6,882 nt of DNA from Rhizobiaceae bacterium (GTDB lineage: Bacteria; Pseudomonadota; Alphaproteobacteria; Rhizobiales; Rhizobiaceae). The notes beneath the pieces were generated by a model. The model did no database searches, was not told the DNA's origin, and saw nothing but the letters and a program-made list of their open reading frames with translations. Made by a program: the position numbers and the translations under genes. Each line of letters starts with the position of its first letter. Within the stretch, counting starts at the first letter, position 1. The stretch covers positions 1 through 6,882 of the forward strand of contig CAJYRE010000097.1 of the NCBI GenBank assembly GCA_913776675.1, in the 5' to 3' direction. Shown in pieces: positions 1 through 6,209 of this stretch.

Positions 1-234
1 CACCAGACCGGCAATGTCCACAAAGGAAATGCGGGTGGGGATGATTTCCTTGGAGCCAGCCACCGAGGCCAGCTTTTCCATACGTGGGTCCGGCACCGCC
101 ACTTCGCCGGTGTTTGGCTCAATGGTGCAGAACGGATAGTTGGCAGCCTGCGCTGCCGCCGTTTTGGTGAGCGCGTTGAAGAGGGTGGACTTGCCAACAT
201 TCGGCAGGCCAACAATACCGCATTTAAAGCCCAT
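1..234 (-). CDS. ychF: YchF/Obg-family ATPase, N-terminal part (cut by window edge)
   Basis: This is the first 78 codons of YchF (OLA1 type), a cytosolic P-loop protein that binds ribosomes. It belongs to the Obg-related GTPases but is known to prefer ATP. Seen here: the Walker A loop GLPNVGKST at residues 9-17, the YchF signature [10 protein letters not shown] at 32-41, and the G3 motif DIAGLV at 73-78, where the window ends. The G4 region that sets nucleotide preference and the C-terminal TGS domain lie outside. The ATG at 234-232 is preceded by a GGAA-type ribosome binding site about 9 nt upstream, and the sequence [16 protein letters not shown] is the expected family N-terminus. The gene is divergent from clpS2, with 142 nt between them. 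Identification is very secure. Confidence 0.97.
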   Translation of the reverse strand, partial: MGFKCGIVGLPNVGKSTLFNALTKTAAAQAANYPFCTIEPNTGEVAVPDPRMEKLASVAGSKEIIPTRISFVDIAGLV

Positions 235-315
235 GGGTGTTTTCCGTCAGTAAATGAAAATCTGTTGTCTTGCCTATGGGGGAATGGATGCCTGTGGTCA
301 AGGCTTTGCCGCCTG

Positions 316-344
316 TTGAAGCTGCTCGCGTTTCGCATTATGCT
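316..344 (+). promoter_or_regulatory. Candidate sigma-70-type promoter for clpS2
   Basis: A TTGAAG hexamer (316-321) and a TATGCT hexamer (339-344) are separated by 17 nt, each matching 4 of 6 consensus bases. Transcription would start near 351, about 25 nt before the GTG start of clpS2. The location between divergent genes supports a promoter here, but the hexamers are only moderate matches. Confidence 0.3.
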
Positions 345-376
345 GTTTTTCAAGCCTTCGCTGACGGGAGTAGCCA

Positions 377-688
377 GTGCCTCGTAAAGACATTGCCGTG
401 CAGCCCAAAGAGCGTGCCAAGCCAAAACTGGAAAGGCCGAGGCTGTACAAAGTCATTCTGAACAATGATGATTACACGCCGCGCGAATTTGTCACCATTG
501 TGCTGAAGGCCGTTTTTCGGATGAGCGCTGAGACCAGCAACCGGGTGATGATGACCGCTCATAAATTCGGCAAGGCCGTCGTGGTGGTCTGCGCGAAAGA
601 TATTGCCGAAACCAAATCCAGCGAGGCCAATGATTTGGCCAAGGAAGCCAGTTTTCCGCTGCTGTTTACCACTGAGCCGGAAGAGTAG
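377..688 (+). CDS. clpS2: ATP-dependent Clp protease adaptor ClpS, ClpS2-type
   Basis: This 103-residue cytosolic adaptor delivers proteins with N-end-rule (N-degron) residues to ClpAP. The fold's signatures are present: KVILNNDDYTPREFV (residues 25-39), MMTAH (58-62), DIAETK (75-80) and FPLLFTTEPEE (93-103). Positions matching the E. coli N-degron pocket are kept at N30, D31, D32, T34, V39, M58 and H62. The pocket residue that is Met40 in E. coli is Arg36 here, and Val65 is Ala61. The Lys/Pro-rich N-terminus and this core match the second ClpS paralogue (ClpS2) of rhizobia, which is reported to be more selective than ClpS1. The start is GTG at 377, with GGGAG ending 6 nt upstream. No clpA follows; the gene stands alone and faces the YcxB-like gene. 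The symbol clpS2 rests on resemblance to rhizobial paralogues; plain clpS is certain. Confidence 0.92.
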   Translation: MPRKDIAVQPKERAKPKLERPRLYKVILNNDDYTPREFVTIVLKAVFRMSAETSNRVMMTAHKFGKAVVVVCAKDIAETKSSEANDLAKEASFPLLFTTEPEE

Positions 689-742
689 TGGACGGTGGAG
701 TAGAGCCTTTTGGTTCCATGGCTTCTCTTCAGGCCGACCATG

Positions 743-1306
743 TTAAATGGGCATGAGTTTGGAGCGCTTTATTCCGACATCCTGTAAATGGGCTTTGAAA
801 TTGTCTTGCTGGTCGGATCTGAAGGCCCGTTTTGGCAGGGGGATGACAAGATGTGGTCCATAAAACAAGGTGATAATGTCTGCATCTTCACTCCATGCCT
901 GGAAATCTTTCCATTCGTAGCGCTGGTGTCCATTGTTATGGCGGATTGTCAGGGCTGTTTTATCCCACTCAGCGGTTAAGTGTAATTGAGAAAAAGGGGA
1001 GCGTTGAAAGTTTCTGGCTGTCGTATATCGCCCAATTACGGTCAATAAAAGATATGAAATAATTGTGAAACTTATTGTTGCTGAGGCGTAATAAAATAAT
1101 GTGAAATAATAATTATTCCATCTGTTTGTATCTGCCGATTTCGTTGAAAGATAAAGGGCAAGGCATGCAAAAAATGCTATAGCGATGTAAAAATTCTTAT
1201 GTGTTCTTCTGTGGTGTTCCATTCCGCGGACGAATTCGTTATCCGTCAGTTTATAACGGATTGTACTGATTTCATGTTCGCTTGATGGTGCCTCTTCATT
1301 CTCCAT
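743..1306 (-). CDS. YcxB-like small membrane protein
   Basis: This 187-residue protein has two predicted membrane segments (about residues 39-54 and 66-91) separated by a short polar loop. A soluble C-terminal domain of about 95 residues follows. That domain carries the pattern of the YcxB-like family: an EWKDFQAW strand (131-138), then IITLFYGPHLVIPLPKRAF (144-162), then a terminal helix. The family has no established biochemical function. The ATG at 1306 was chosen because GGGAG lies 10 nt upstream; an in-frame ATG at 1327 has a poorer site, and the frame stays open further up to 1417. The gene follows the acetyltransferase by 62 nt, a gap containing a perfect TTGACA, so it may have its own promoter. 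Its coding sequence, especially around 1020-1200, is clearly richer in A and T than its neighbours, possibly through recent acquisition or weak codon selection. Confidence 0.75.
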   Translation of the reverse strand: MENEEAPSSEHEISTIRYKLTDNEFVRGMEHHRRTHKNFYIAIAFFACLALYLSTKSADTNRWNNYYFTLFYYASATISFTIISYLLLTVIGRYTTARNFQRSPFSQLHLTAEWDKTALTIRHNNGHQRYEWKDFQAWSEDADIITLFYGPHLVIPLPKRAFRSDQQDNFKAHLQDVGIKRSKLMPI

Positions 1307-1337
1307 TCGATGTCTTCTCCCTGTCATCACCCATAAA

Positions 1338-1365
1338 AAGATTGAACGGGAGTCGATTTTGTCAA
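1338..1365 (-). promoter_or_regulatory. Candidate promoter for the YcxB-like gene
   Basis: On the minus strand a perfect -35 hexamer TTGACA (1365-1360) overlaps the end of the acetyltransferase gene. AATCTT (1343-1338) follows after 16 nt but matches the -10 consensus at only 3 of 6 positions. Transcription would begin around 1331, about 25 nt before the ATG at 1306. Confidence 0.35.
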
Positions 1366-1368
1366 GTC

Positions 1369-1821
1369 TCAGCCTCTGCGTACCTGAAAGCCGGTTTTGT
1401 TTTGCACAAAGCCGCAAGATTCATAGAAGCGGTGAATGGCAGGGTCGGTGCGGCCTTTGAGCAGCATGGCTTTATAGCAGCCCGCTTGCCATGCGGCCTC
1501 AATGGCGTGACACACCACGGCCTTGCCATAGCCTTGGCCGCGATGGCTGATGGCGCTGACCACGTTTTCAATCAGCGCATAAGGTCTGCCGCCTCGGGTG
1601 AGGTTGGGAATGACGACAAGCGAGGTGGTTGCCACGGGCGTTTCCGCATCTAACGCGACAAAAATTGTCAGGCCGGGATGGCTCAGAATTGCTGCGTATT
1701 TTTCACGCACCAGATCGGCTTGCAACAGATCGTCATCGCTGTTCAGCTCCTGATACAGTGAAAGCAGAGCGTCCAGATCGTCTGATTGGGCCGTGCGAAT
1801 AGCGATGACAGGCTTGATCAT
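1369..1821 (-). CDS. GNAT-family N-acetyltransferase
   Basis: This 150-residue single-domain protein would transfer an acetyl group from acetyl-CoA to an unknown amine. The acetyl-CoA pyrophosphate-binding motif RGQGYG at residues 94-99 fits the R/Q-x-x-G-x-G/A consensus. It follows the expected strand (IENVVSAISH, 84-93) and precedes a long helix (KAVVCHAIEAAWQAG). The C-terminal part, AIHRFYESCGF (128-138), is the usual GNAT end motif with the catalytic-region Tyr at 133. The ATG at 1821 lies 1 nt after the pth stop, so the two genes are almost certainly co-transcribed and probably translationally coupled. A GGAGG is present 14 nt upstream inside pth, and a closer ACGGA is also available. 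The substrate cannot be read from the sequence; a ribosomal or tRNA-related target would be speculation from the pth linkage. Confidence 0.88.
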   Translation of the reverse strand: MIKPVIAIRTAQSDDLDALLSLYQELNSDDDLLQADLVREKYAAILSHPGLTIFVALDAETPVATTSLVVIPNLTRGGRPYALIENVVSAISHRGQGYGKAVVCHAIEAAWQAGCYKAMLLKGRTDPAIHRFYESCGFVQNKTGFQVRRG

Positions 1822-1822
1822 C

Positions 1823-2536
1823 TCAATCCGTCTTGCCTCCGAACATTTTCTTCAGCATCTCCGCCATTGGCCCGGTTTCCGGCAGTTTTTTCGGCTGGGC
1901 AGAGTTGCGGGCCTGATGGATATGCGATTTGGCGGGCTTGGCAGCTTTTGGCTTTTCATCTTCGGCTTTGCCACCCGTGGCCAGTGCCAGCTTGTTCATC
2001 AACTGGCTGTCTTCGCCACGCACCAGCATATCAGCATTGTCGGCCAGCGCCTCCAGCAGGGGATCGAGCCATTCGGCATCCAGCTTGCCAAAATCGCCCA
2101 GCACATGGCCCTGAACACGGGATTTATCGCCCGGATGACCGATGCCGAGCCGCAGGCGGCGGTAGTTCAGCCCGCAATGGGCATCCAGCGATTTGATGCC
2201 ATTGTGGCCGCCATGGCCGCCGCCCAGCTTGATGCGGGCCTTGCCAGGCAGCAGATCCAGCTCATCATAAATGGCCACCAGATGTTCTGGACCCAGCTTG
2301 TAAAAACGCATGGCTTCGCCGACCGATTCCCCGGACAGATTCATAAATGTCTGCGGTTTGATCAGCAGCACTTTTTCCCCGGCCAGCGTGCCGTCGGCAA
2401 TCTCGGCCTTGAACTTTTTGCTCCACGGCGAAAAGCCATGGCGTCTGTGAATGGCGTCAAGGGCCATAAAGCCGATGTTGTGGCGATTGCCAGCATATTG
2501 AGAGCCTGGATTGCCGAGCCCGGCGAGAATGATCAT
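1823..2536 (-). CDS. pth: Peptidyl-tRNA hydrolase
   Basis: Pth cleaves the ester bond of peptidyl-tRNAs that drop off ribosomes, recycling tRNA in the cytosol. This 237-residue protein has the bacterial Pth fold with its key residues in place: N9 in GLGNPG, H19 (catalytic) in NRHNIGF, N66 in [10 protein letters not shown]91 in YDELDLLPG, and N112 in [10 protein letters not shown]. coli Pth has about 194 residues. The extra 45-50 residues here (about 190-237) form a low-complexity Lys/Pro/Ala-rich segment ending in a short helix-like [12 protein letters not shown], a tail typical of rhizobial Pth proteins. The ATG at 2536 has AGGA ending 7 nt upstream. The gene is followed after 1 nt by the acetyltransferase and preceded by a 172-nt gap. 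In related genomes pth is generally next to rplY; here two signalling genes lie between them. Confidence 0.97.
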   Translation of the reverse strand: MIILAGLGNPGSQYAGNRHNIGFMALDAIHRRHGFSPWSKKFKAEIADGTLAGEKVLLIKPQTFMNLSGESVGEAMRFYKLGPEHLVAIYDELDLLPGKARIKLGGGHGGHNGIKSLDAHCGLNYRRLRLGIGHPGDKSRVQGHVLGDFGKLDAEWLDPLLEALADNADMLVRGEDSQLMNKLALATGGKAEDEKPKAAKPAKSHIHQARNSAQPKKLPETGPMAEMLKKMFGGKTD

Positions 2537-2708
2537 GGCGTCGTCCTGATAATGGCGTCAAAGCAAAAGACACGATCGCTCCTCACGGCGAGGAAGGCAC
2601 CAGTCCATGTGCTTTTGCAGTCTTTGTGAACAGGGATTTAAGGAACTATACCCTCAAGATAAAGGGCCATAGCGCATTTTGTCCATCTTGTGGGTAGGGC
2701 AGGCAGGT
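2537..2708. other. Gap between the solute-binding protein gene and pth
   Basis: This 172-nt non-coding stretch must hold the start signals of pth if pth has its own promoter. On the minus strand TATAGT (part of GAGGGTATAGTT near 2645-2655) resembles a -10 element, but no convincing -35 lies 16-18 nt upstream. A small hairpin with stem TCCTC/GAGGA and 5-nt loop is at 2580-2594. There is no terminator with a T-run after the solute-binding protein gene, so read-through into pth is possible. Confidence 0.4.
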
Positions 2709-3479
2709 TTATGGCTGCACCAAGCCATATTTTACTAGAATTGTGTGTTGTTGGCCATTGGCAATCAGCTTGTTGAGGTTGGCCTGCATTTTGGCAATCA
2801 GCGTATCGGGTACAGAGAGATTGCACGCCAGAGAGAAGGTCTGTTCCGTGAGAACAAATTGTTGCTCCAATGGCGTACCGTGTTCCACCAATTCATGAAA
2901 AAAACGCTCGGACAGCGGGATGAGATCAATGCGCCCGCTCTCCAGCTTTTTGAGAGTCAGATTGAGGCTCGAGGCGAGGTCGATTTTTTGAAAGCCGTTT
3001 TTTTCAAGAAAAGCCTGAGTGTAATCATCGCGTTGTGTACCAACCCGATAGTTCCGTGCCTCTTCAATCGTGTGGGCGTGAATGTTTGATCCTGTTTTGC
3101 TGGCCATGATATTACGCTCATGGCTGAGCGGTTCCACCCATTTGAAAAGGGCGTTGCGCTCCGGGGTGTGCGCGGTGGTAAAAACACAGGTCATCGGTTC
3201 GGATTGCGCCATGGCATAAGCGCGTGCCCAAGGCATCAAATCAACCGTGTAGTCAATATCGGCATCCTGCATGATCAGCGCAACCTGCTCATAACTCGCG
3301 CCTTTGTAGGTGCCATATTCGATGTAATTATACGGCGGGTATTCCTCCGTGGTGAAGGTGATTTTATCCTTCGCCATCATGGTTGATGCAGGCAGCAGCA
3401 AAGCCATGGTCAACACTACAGCGCCTCTCACCATATATGGCGCACAAAGGTTCGCTGTAACACTTTTAATTTGCTGCAT
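2709..3479 (-). CDS. Orphan periplasmic solute-binding protein, family 3
   Basis: This 256-residue exported protein has the amino-acid-type (SBP_bac_3) binding fold. The N-terminus MQQIKSVTANLCAPYMVRGA is followed by the hydrophobic stretch VVLTMALLLPAS (21-32), a signal peptide probably cut after MMA (residue 36). Typical signatures follow: ITFTTEEYPPYNY (40-52), LMPWARAY (81-88), TPERNALFKWVEPL (105-118, whose Arg108 aligns with the ligand-contacting Arg of the family) and SGRIDLIPLSE (181-191). The mature part has two cysteines, C98 and C219. No permease or ATPase genes are adjacent, so a role as a sensory co-receptor is more likely than transport; the ligand is unknown. The ATG at 3479 has AAGG 8 nt upstream, and both are buried in an inverted repeat. 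The frame is open further up to an ATG at 3692, but that extension would put 71 residues before the signal peptide. Confidence 0.85.
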   Translation of the reverse strand: MQQIKSVTANLCAPYMVRGAVVLTMALLLPASTMMAKDKITFTTEEYPPYNYIEYGTYKGASYEQVALIMQDADIDYTVDLMPWARAYAMAQSEPMTCVFTTAHTPERNALFKWVEPLSHERNIMASKTGSNIHAHTIEEARNYRVGTQRDDYTQAFLEKNGFQKIDLASSLNLTLKKLESGRIDLIPLSERFFHELVEHGTPLEQQFVLTEQTFSLACNLSVPDTLIAKMQANLNKLIANGQQHTILVKYGLVQP

Positions 3480-3521
3480 AATTCTAACCTTAAATCGATT
3501 CCGATTGAAGGAATTATGCAG
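3474..3521 (-). promoter_or_regulatory. Hairpin enclosing the Shine-Dalgarno and start codon of the solute-binding protein gene
   Basis: Read as mRNA, CTGCATAATT (3521-3512) pairs with AATTATGCAG (3483-3474), CCTT (3511-3508) pairs with AAGG (3491-3488), and AATCG (3506-3502) pairs with CGATT (3497-3493) around a GAAT tetraloop (3501-3498). Only a 1x1 C/T mismatch and a 4-nt TTAG bulge interrupt 19 base pairs. AAGG is the ribosome binding site, and the ATG at 3479-3477 lies inside the outer arm, so both would be masked. The outer arm also contains CATAAT (3518-3513), which resembles a -10 box. If transcription started there, the repeat would act as DNA (an operator) instead. The pairing is certain; the function is inferred. 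Confidence 0.6.
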
Positions 3522-3731
3522 TAGCCGTTTTCTGCCACCCTTGTTCAGAGTGAGGTAGGCCCTTTGAGCGCGCCATGCAAAAAGGGCAGAGGTCCACCAG
3601 GCTCTTTGTTTTTGTTTGCGCATAGAGTTGCTTCGAAACCCGGTGTCCATGTTTCGGTTTTGGGCTGTCACCACGGCAAATACACGACTCATTGTGATTG
3701 TCCTTGTCCGAAAGAGGGCCTTGTTGCGTCT
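3480..3731. other. Gap between the GGDEF-EAL gene and the solute-binding protein gene
   Basis: This 252-nt stretch contains the hairpin at 3474-3521 and a second, weaker inverted repeat, GCCCTTT (3559-3565) with AAAGGGC (3581-3587). The latter has a 15-nt loop and no T-run on the minus strand, so it is not a convincing terminator. The minus-strand frame of the solute-binding protein is open across 3480-3692, with an ATG at 3692 and AAGGA 8 nt before it. The encoded Arg- and Trp-rich residues do not resemble a known domain. No clear -35/-10 pair was found. Confidence 0.45.
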
Positions 3732-6101
3732 TCAGACCGCCTTAAGCTTTGGTGTGTCGTGTGTTTGGAAACGCTCGCGCAATTGTTCGAACGAAAGTGG
3801 CCGGTCAAACAGATAACCTTGGCCGGAATCCACGCCAATGGCCTGCAATTGGTGGCGCTGCTCCTGTGTTTCGATGCCTTCGGCCACCACCGTACACTTC
3901 ATTTTGTGTGTCATGGCGGTAATGCCTTCAATCAGCATGAGGCTGCGCTCACGCACTTCTTCATTATCACTTGTCATCGAGCGAATGAAGGATTGGTCAA
4001 TCTTAACAATATTGACCATGAACCGGTTGAGATAGCTGAGAGACGAATATCCCGTGCCAAAGTCATCCAGCGCAATGCGACAGCCAAAATTGGCAATTTT
4101 TCGCAAGATGGTTTGAATGATGGGGTTATCGTGCAGCACGGTGGCTTCGGTGATTTCAATGACAATCCGGGATGGATCGAGATCGAAAAGATGCACCGCG
4201 CTGGCAAGCCACACCGGCAGGCTTGGTTCGATCTGCGTGGGTGAGAGGTTGACCGCAAGATAGGTGCTTCTGTCGCCACTCAGGGCTGTCAGTTCGGTAA
4301 AATGCTCAAATGCCTTGCCGAAGACCTGTTTGCCAATTTCGTTGATAACGCCGGTTTCTTCGGCAACTGTGATAATGTCAAACGGTGGCATGATGCCATT
4401 CACGGGATGTCTCAGCCGCATCAGGGCTTCATAACCGACAATTTTATTGGTACTCAGATTCACGATCGGCTGAAGAAACGCATCAAACCATTCATGCCGC
4501 AGAGCCTGTTCAATCATCTGCTCAATTTCAGCGCGCTTGCGTGCGGTACTGCTGATGGTGTCATCAAACACTTGCAGGCCGTTTTTCCCATCACGCTTTC
4601 GGTCGTACATGGCCATATCGGCTTTTTGCAGCAGCTCTGCAGCGTTGTCGGCATGTTGCGGATAAAGCGCGATGCCGATGCTGGCGCTTAAGCGTGTTGC
4701 CGTTCCTTTGATGACAAAGGGCGTTTCAAACAGTTTGCAAATACTGCTGGCCAGTTCGGTGGCCGCTGTCTTGCAATCGCTGGCTCTGAGCAGAATGGCA
4801 AATTCATCGCCACCGATGCGGGCGGCGGTGGATTGCGGCGGCAAAAGCCCGGTAATCATGCTGACGATGATTTGCAGTGTCCGGTCGCCTGCATGGTGGC
4901 CCAGATTGTCGTTGATCCATTTGAAACGATCCAGATCAACGAACAGACAGGCGAGGGAGCCGCCTTCGCTGTCCGTTTTGGCAATCTCTTTATCCAAGGC
5001 CATTTCAAAGCCCTGACGGTTCATCAACCCGGTCAAATGGTCCGTGAGAGCCTGTCGACGGTTGCGCGCCTCGGATTGTTTGAGCGCGGTAATATCTGTC
5101 ATGACGTTGAGAGATGCCCCATCGGCATCGGGCGTTTTTCCGCAGGACTCGATAATCAACACATCCATCACGGTGCTGTCCGCACAGACAAACTTGCTGG
5201 TATATTCCCAGTGGCACTCGCTTTCGTTTTTGATCTTGCGGTGCAGAAAAGTGTCGCGGCTGCTTGCATTCAACAGTTCTGCGAAGGGCAGGCCAATAAC
5301 CTCCTCGCGCATATATCCTGTTGTGGCAACCCAGTGATCACTCACACTAATGATACGATCCTTCCCATCCAGCGAATAGAGCATGGCGGGGGTGGCATTA
5401 TAAAGATCCGTTGCCATTTTATGAGCATTTTTCAGCTCGGTTTCTTCCTGTTGCAGTTTCATCTGCATGGCGTTGAAACTTTGCGCCAGTCGGCCCATTT
5501 CGTCGTTTGAGGCCCAATCAACGCTGTGACGAGACCCAAGCCGGTGGGTTGCTTCAATGGCAGCCGTCAATCTTAGCAGCGGTTTCATCACCATGACACG
5601 GTTGCTCAGAATGGCTGAGCCAATCACAATGAAGACTGCGCCTGAGAAAATAGCAATAAAAATACCTTCAGTTCGTCGGACACTTGAGAAGAATCCGAGT
5701 TTTTCAAAACTGAGAGTCATTGTGCCCACAGATTTGGGGCCATCATTGCTATTGTAAATAATATCTTCAGAGATAGATTCTATTTGCGCAGCGTTTGCTT
5801 TGTTTCTTGTTTTAAGCACAATATTGATGTCACCCGTCCTGTCTTTGACAGAGACAGAGACAACTCTGTTATCGGATGTAATTGTTCCGGCAATTTGTTT
5901 GATGCTTTCGGCGTCAAAATCCCACAAAGGTTTTGCCAAGGCTTTGGCATTGGCTGTCAGCATCACAGCGATATTGCTCTTTTGCTCTGCGGTTGCGCGT
6001 TCTGATGCCAACCACAGAAAAAGCGTAAACAGTGGAACGATACAAACACATACGGTTCCCACAACCAGCATTAGAAAGCGGCGCTCCACCGAGCGGTTCA
6101 T
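3732..6101 (-). CDS. Membrane sensor HAMP-PAS-GGDEF-EAL c-di-GMP enzyme
   Basis: This 789-residue inner-membrane protein is predicted to make and/or break cyclic di-GMP. It has a membrane helix (about 9-32), a periplasmic sensor region of about 115 residues containing PLWDFD, a second helix (about 147-166), HAMP (about 167-224, DEMGRLAQSFNAM), PAS (about 225-345), GGDEF (about 346-513) and EAL (about 521-776). The cyclase motif GGDEF (430-434) and the FVDLDRFKWIND metal/substrate region are intact. The inhibitory I-site RxxD is PPQS here, hence absent. EAL residues needed for hydrolysis are all present: E558 (EALMR), N618, E649, D679-D680 (DDFGTGYSS), K700, E741, E744 and Q761. Both activities are therefore possible. 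The ATG at 6101 (AGGTG 9 nt upstream) is preferred to an in-frame GTG at 6113, which lies too close to that site. The orphan binding protein gene follows. Confidence 0.93.
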   Translation of the reverse strand: MNRSVERRFLMLVVGTVCVCIVPLFTLFLWLASERATAEQKSNIAVMLTANAKALAKPLWDFDAESIKQIAGTITSDNRVVSVSVKDRTGDINIVLKTRNKANAAQIESISEDIIYNSNDGPKSVGTMTLSFEKLGFFSSVRRTEGIFIAIFSGAVFIVIGSAILSNRVMVMKPLLRLTAAIEATHRLGSRHSVDWASNDEMGRLAQSFNAMQMKLQQEETELKNAHKMATDLYNATPAMLYSLDGKDRIISVSDHWVATTGYMREEVIGLPFAELLNASSRDTFLHRKIKNESECHWEYTSKFVCADSTVMDVLIIESCGKTPDADGASLNVMTDITALKQSEARNRRQALTDHLTGLMNRQGFEMALDKEIAKTDSEGGSLACLFVDLDRFKWINDNLGHHAGDRTLQIIVSMITGLLPPQSTAARIGGDEFAILLRASDCKTAATELASSICKLFETPFVIKGTATRLSASIGIALYPQHADNAAELLQKADMAMYDRKRDGKNGLQVFDDTISSTARKRAEIEQMIEQALRHEWFDAFLQPIVNLSTNKIVGYEALMRLRHPVNGIMPPFDIITVAEETGVINEIGKQVFGKAFEHFTELTALSGDRSTYLAVNLSPTQIEPSLPVWLASAVHLFDLDPSRIVIEITEATVLHDNPIIQTILRKIANFGCRIALDDFGTGYSSLSYLNRFMVNIVKIDQSFIRSMTSDNEEVRERSLMLIEGITAMTHKMKCTVVAEGIETQEQRHQLQAIGVDSGQGYLFDRPLSFEQLRERFQTHDTPKLKAV

Positions 6102-6145
6102 GTTTCTATACACCTGAAAAAAACGACAGCTTCGATTAACATCTT

Positions 6146-6175
6146 AAAAACCCCTTATAAAAAGTCTTTGGGGGT
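6146..6175 (-). promoter_or_regulatory. Weak terminator-like element in the GGDEF-EAL leader
   Basis: On the minus strand ACCCC (6175-6171) can pair with GGGGT (6154-6150), followed directly by TTTTT. The stem is only 5 bp with a 16-nt loop that itself contains AAAGACTTT. It lies between the candidate promoter and the start codon, so it could cause partial attenuation, but it is weak and could be chance in an AT-rich leader. Confidence 0.25.
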
Positions 6176-6209
6176 GGAATTCTACATGATCTCTTTATGA
6201 CCACGCAAA

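Noticed and set aside
270..461. A 63-codon plus-strand open frame before and into clpS2
   Set aside because: It overlaps clpS2 out of frame and has no family resemblance; clpS2 has a good ribosome binding site of its own.
1282..1653. A 123-codon plus-strand open frame
   Set aside because: It overlaps the acetyltransferase on the opposite strand, including its acetyl-CoA motif region, and looks like a shadow.
1793..2629. A 278-codon plus-strand open frame opposite pth
   Set aside because: It is a mirror of pth, which has all catalytic residues on the other strand; the predicted protein resembles no family and no ribosome binding site was seen.
3517..3538. GTGGCAG...CTGCAT considered as a sigma-54 promoter for the solute-binding protein gene
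   Set aside because: The required GG-N10-GC spacing is not met, and the -12 element does not match.
3559..3587. GCCCTTT/AAAGGGC hairpin considered as terminator of the GGDEF-EAL gene
   Set aside because: The loop is 15 nt and no T-run follows on the minus strand, so it does not fit an intrinsic terminator.
3564..4244. A 226-codon plus-strand open frame over the EAL region
   Set aside because: It is antisense to the conserved EAL domain, with no recognisable domain or start signal.
4833..5510. A 225-codon plus-strand open frame inside the GGDEF-EAL gene
   Set aside because: It is antisense to an unmistakable GGDEF/PAS coding region; the protein looks like random translation.
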